Positions 5,790 to 6,057 of a stretch of DNA of 6,057 bases are shown one piece after another. The notes under the pieces are model-generated. The model was not told the origin of the DNA, did no database searches, and worked only from the letters and a program-made list of their open reading frames with translations. The first letter of the stretch is position 1. Every line of letters begins with the position of its first letter. Position numbers and translations under genes: made by a program. The stretch lies in the NCBI GenBank assembly GCA_947374505.1, contig CANCCE010000167.1, forward strand, positions 1-6,057. Direction: 5' to 3'. Source of the DNA: Comamonadaceae bacterium (GTDB lineage Bacteria > Pseudomonadota > Gammaproteobacteria > Burkholderiales > Burkholderiaceae_C).

Positions 5790-5856
5790 CAAATAAGTGT
5801 AGCGCTTTGGCAGAGCTATGAGCGTTTTGGCAATCGGTTTTGACATACGCCGGCGC

Positions 5857-5890
5857 AATAAAAACGCCGGCAGAGGCCGGCATTTTTATT
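5857..5890 (-). terminator. Intrinsic terminator after the TRAP binding-protein gene
   Basis: Arms GCCGGC (5881-5876 and 5871-5866) close a 4-nt loop, extended outward by AATAAAAA pairing with TTTTTATT. In the minus-strand RNA the one off-register pair is a U-G wobble, giving a continuous 15-bp stem ending in a U-rich tract. On the plus strand the same position is a C-A mismatch, so it works best for minus-strand transcription, though it could act in both directions. It begins 17 nt after the stop codon at 5908. Confidence 0.85.
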
Positions 5891-5907
5891 CAGTCGCAAG
5901 AGCCTCC

Positions 5908-6057
5908 TCAGGCCTTGGTTGTTTTCGTGTGTTTTTCGATCAGGCTGCGTGCAGTGTCCAGCAGTTTTTTGCCGTCAAAGCCGCGCTTGTCCATGTCTTG
6001 CACCCACTCAACCTCGACGGCGCGGGACTTGCGGCGGAATTCCTGTGCTTCAGCCTG
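5908..6057 (-). CDS. Partial CDS: C-terminus of a probable TRAP transporter substrate-binding protein (DctP-like)
   Basis: The final 49 codons plus a TGA stop of a gene entering from beyond the window. The peptide starts QAEAQEFRRKSR, continues VEWVQDMDKRGFDGKKLLD, and ends in a lysine-rich tail (IEKHTKTTKA). The pattern W-V-x-x-M-D-x-x-G-x-x-G-x-x-L-x-x-x-A-R-x-L-I is characteristic of the last helices of DctP-family TRAP binding proteins, which capture carboxylates in the periplasm for a DctQM permease. The segment is too short for certainty. The downstream hairpin terminator shows that it ends its own transcription unit and is separate from the NUDIX gene. Confidence 0.65.
   Translation of the reverse strand, partial: QAEAQEFRRKSRAVEVEWVQDMDKRGFDGKKLLDTARSLIEKHTKTTKA

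Noticed and set aside
5379..5843. 154-codon plus-strand open frame opposite the NUDIX gene
   Set aside because: Antisense to a gene with a complete NUDIX box and zinc ribbon; no protein family features of its own.
5840..5845. Plus-strand TTGACA resembling a -35 element
   Set aside because: No acceptable -10 at 16-18 nt, no plus-strand gene follows, and the terminator lies immediately downstream.
5790..5858. N-terminal extension of the NUDIX protein from TTG at 5858 or ATG at 5846
   Set aside because: The TTG lies within the upstream terminator and neither start has a Shine-Dalgarno; the added residues do not resemble the family start, which begins just before the first Cys pair. The ATG at 5846 cannot be fully excluded.

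Overview
The window looks like chromosomal DNA of a Betaproteobacterium, most likely Burkholderiales and probably Comamonadaceae (Rhodoferax/Polaromonas-like). I infer this from protein character: a Bug/TctC-type periplasmic binding protein, RdgC, a NudC-like zinc-ribbon NUDIX enzyme, a type-2 malate/lactate dehydrogenase and a TRAP-type binding protein, in moderately GC-rich DNA. No database search was possible. Every supported gene is on the minus strand, so transcription runs from high to low coordinates.

Layout in the direction of transcription: (1) 6057-5908, the last 49 codons of a probable TRAP transporter substrate-binding protein, closed by a strong hairpin terminator at 5890-5857. 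(2) 5789-5235, a NUDIX hydrolase with a four-cysteine zinc ribbon. (3) 5144-4182, rdgC, a housekeeping recombination-associated protein. (4) 4151-3075, an Ldh2-family NAD(P)-dependent 2-hydroxyacid dehydrogenase starting only 30 nt after rdgC. (5) 3005-2031, a Bug/TctC periplasmic solute-binding protein with a signal peptide. (6) A 261-bp gene-free stretch (2030-1770) rich in dyad symmetries, holding a perfect DnaA box and a candidate sigma70 promoter. (7) 1769-846, a BKACE (beta-keto acid cleavage enzyme, DUF849) protein. (8) 797-39, a short-chain dehydrogenase/reductase. The first 38 bases hold no gene I can support.

Genes 4, 5, 7 and 8 read as a small catabolic module. The binding protein captures an organic acid in the periplasm, one or both dehydrogenases oxidise a hydroxyl group, and the BKACE enzyme cleaves the resulting beta-keto acid with acetyl-CoA to acetoacetate plus a new acyl-CoA. 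The actual substrate is unknown. The BKACE protein lacks the glutamate that in the founding lysine-fermentation enzyme lies near the substrate amino group, so a non-amino substrate is likely. No transcriptional regulator and no TctA/TctB membrane partners lie inside the window.

I see no tRNA, rRNA, CRISPR array, insertion sequence or phage gene. The most interesting material is the enzyme combination and the structured 261-bp intergenic region, not an obviously new class of system.
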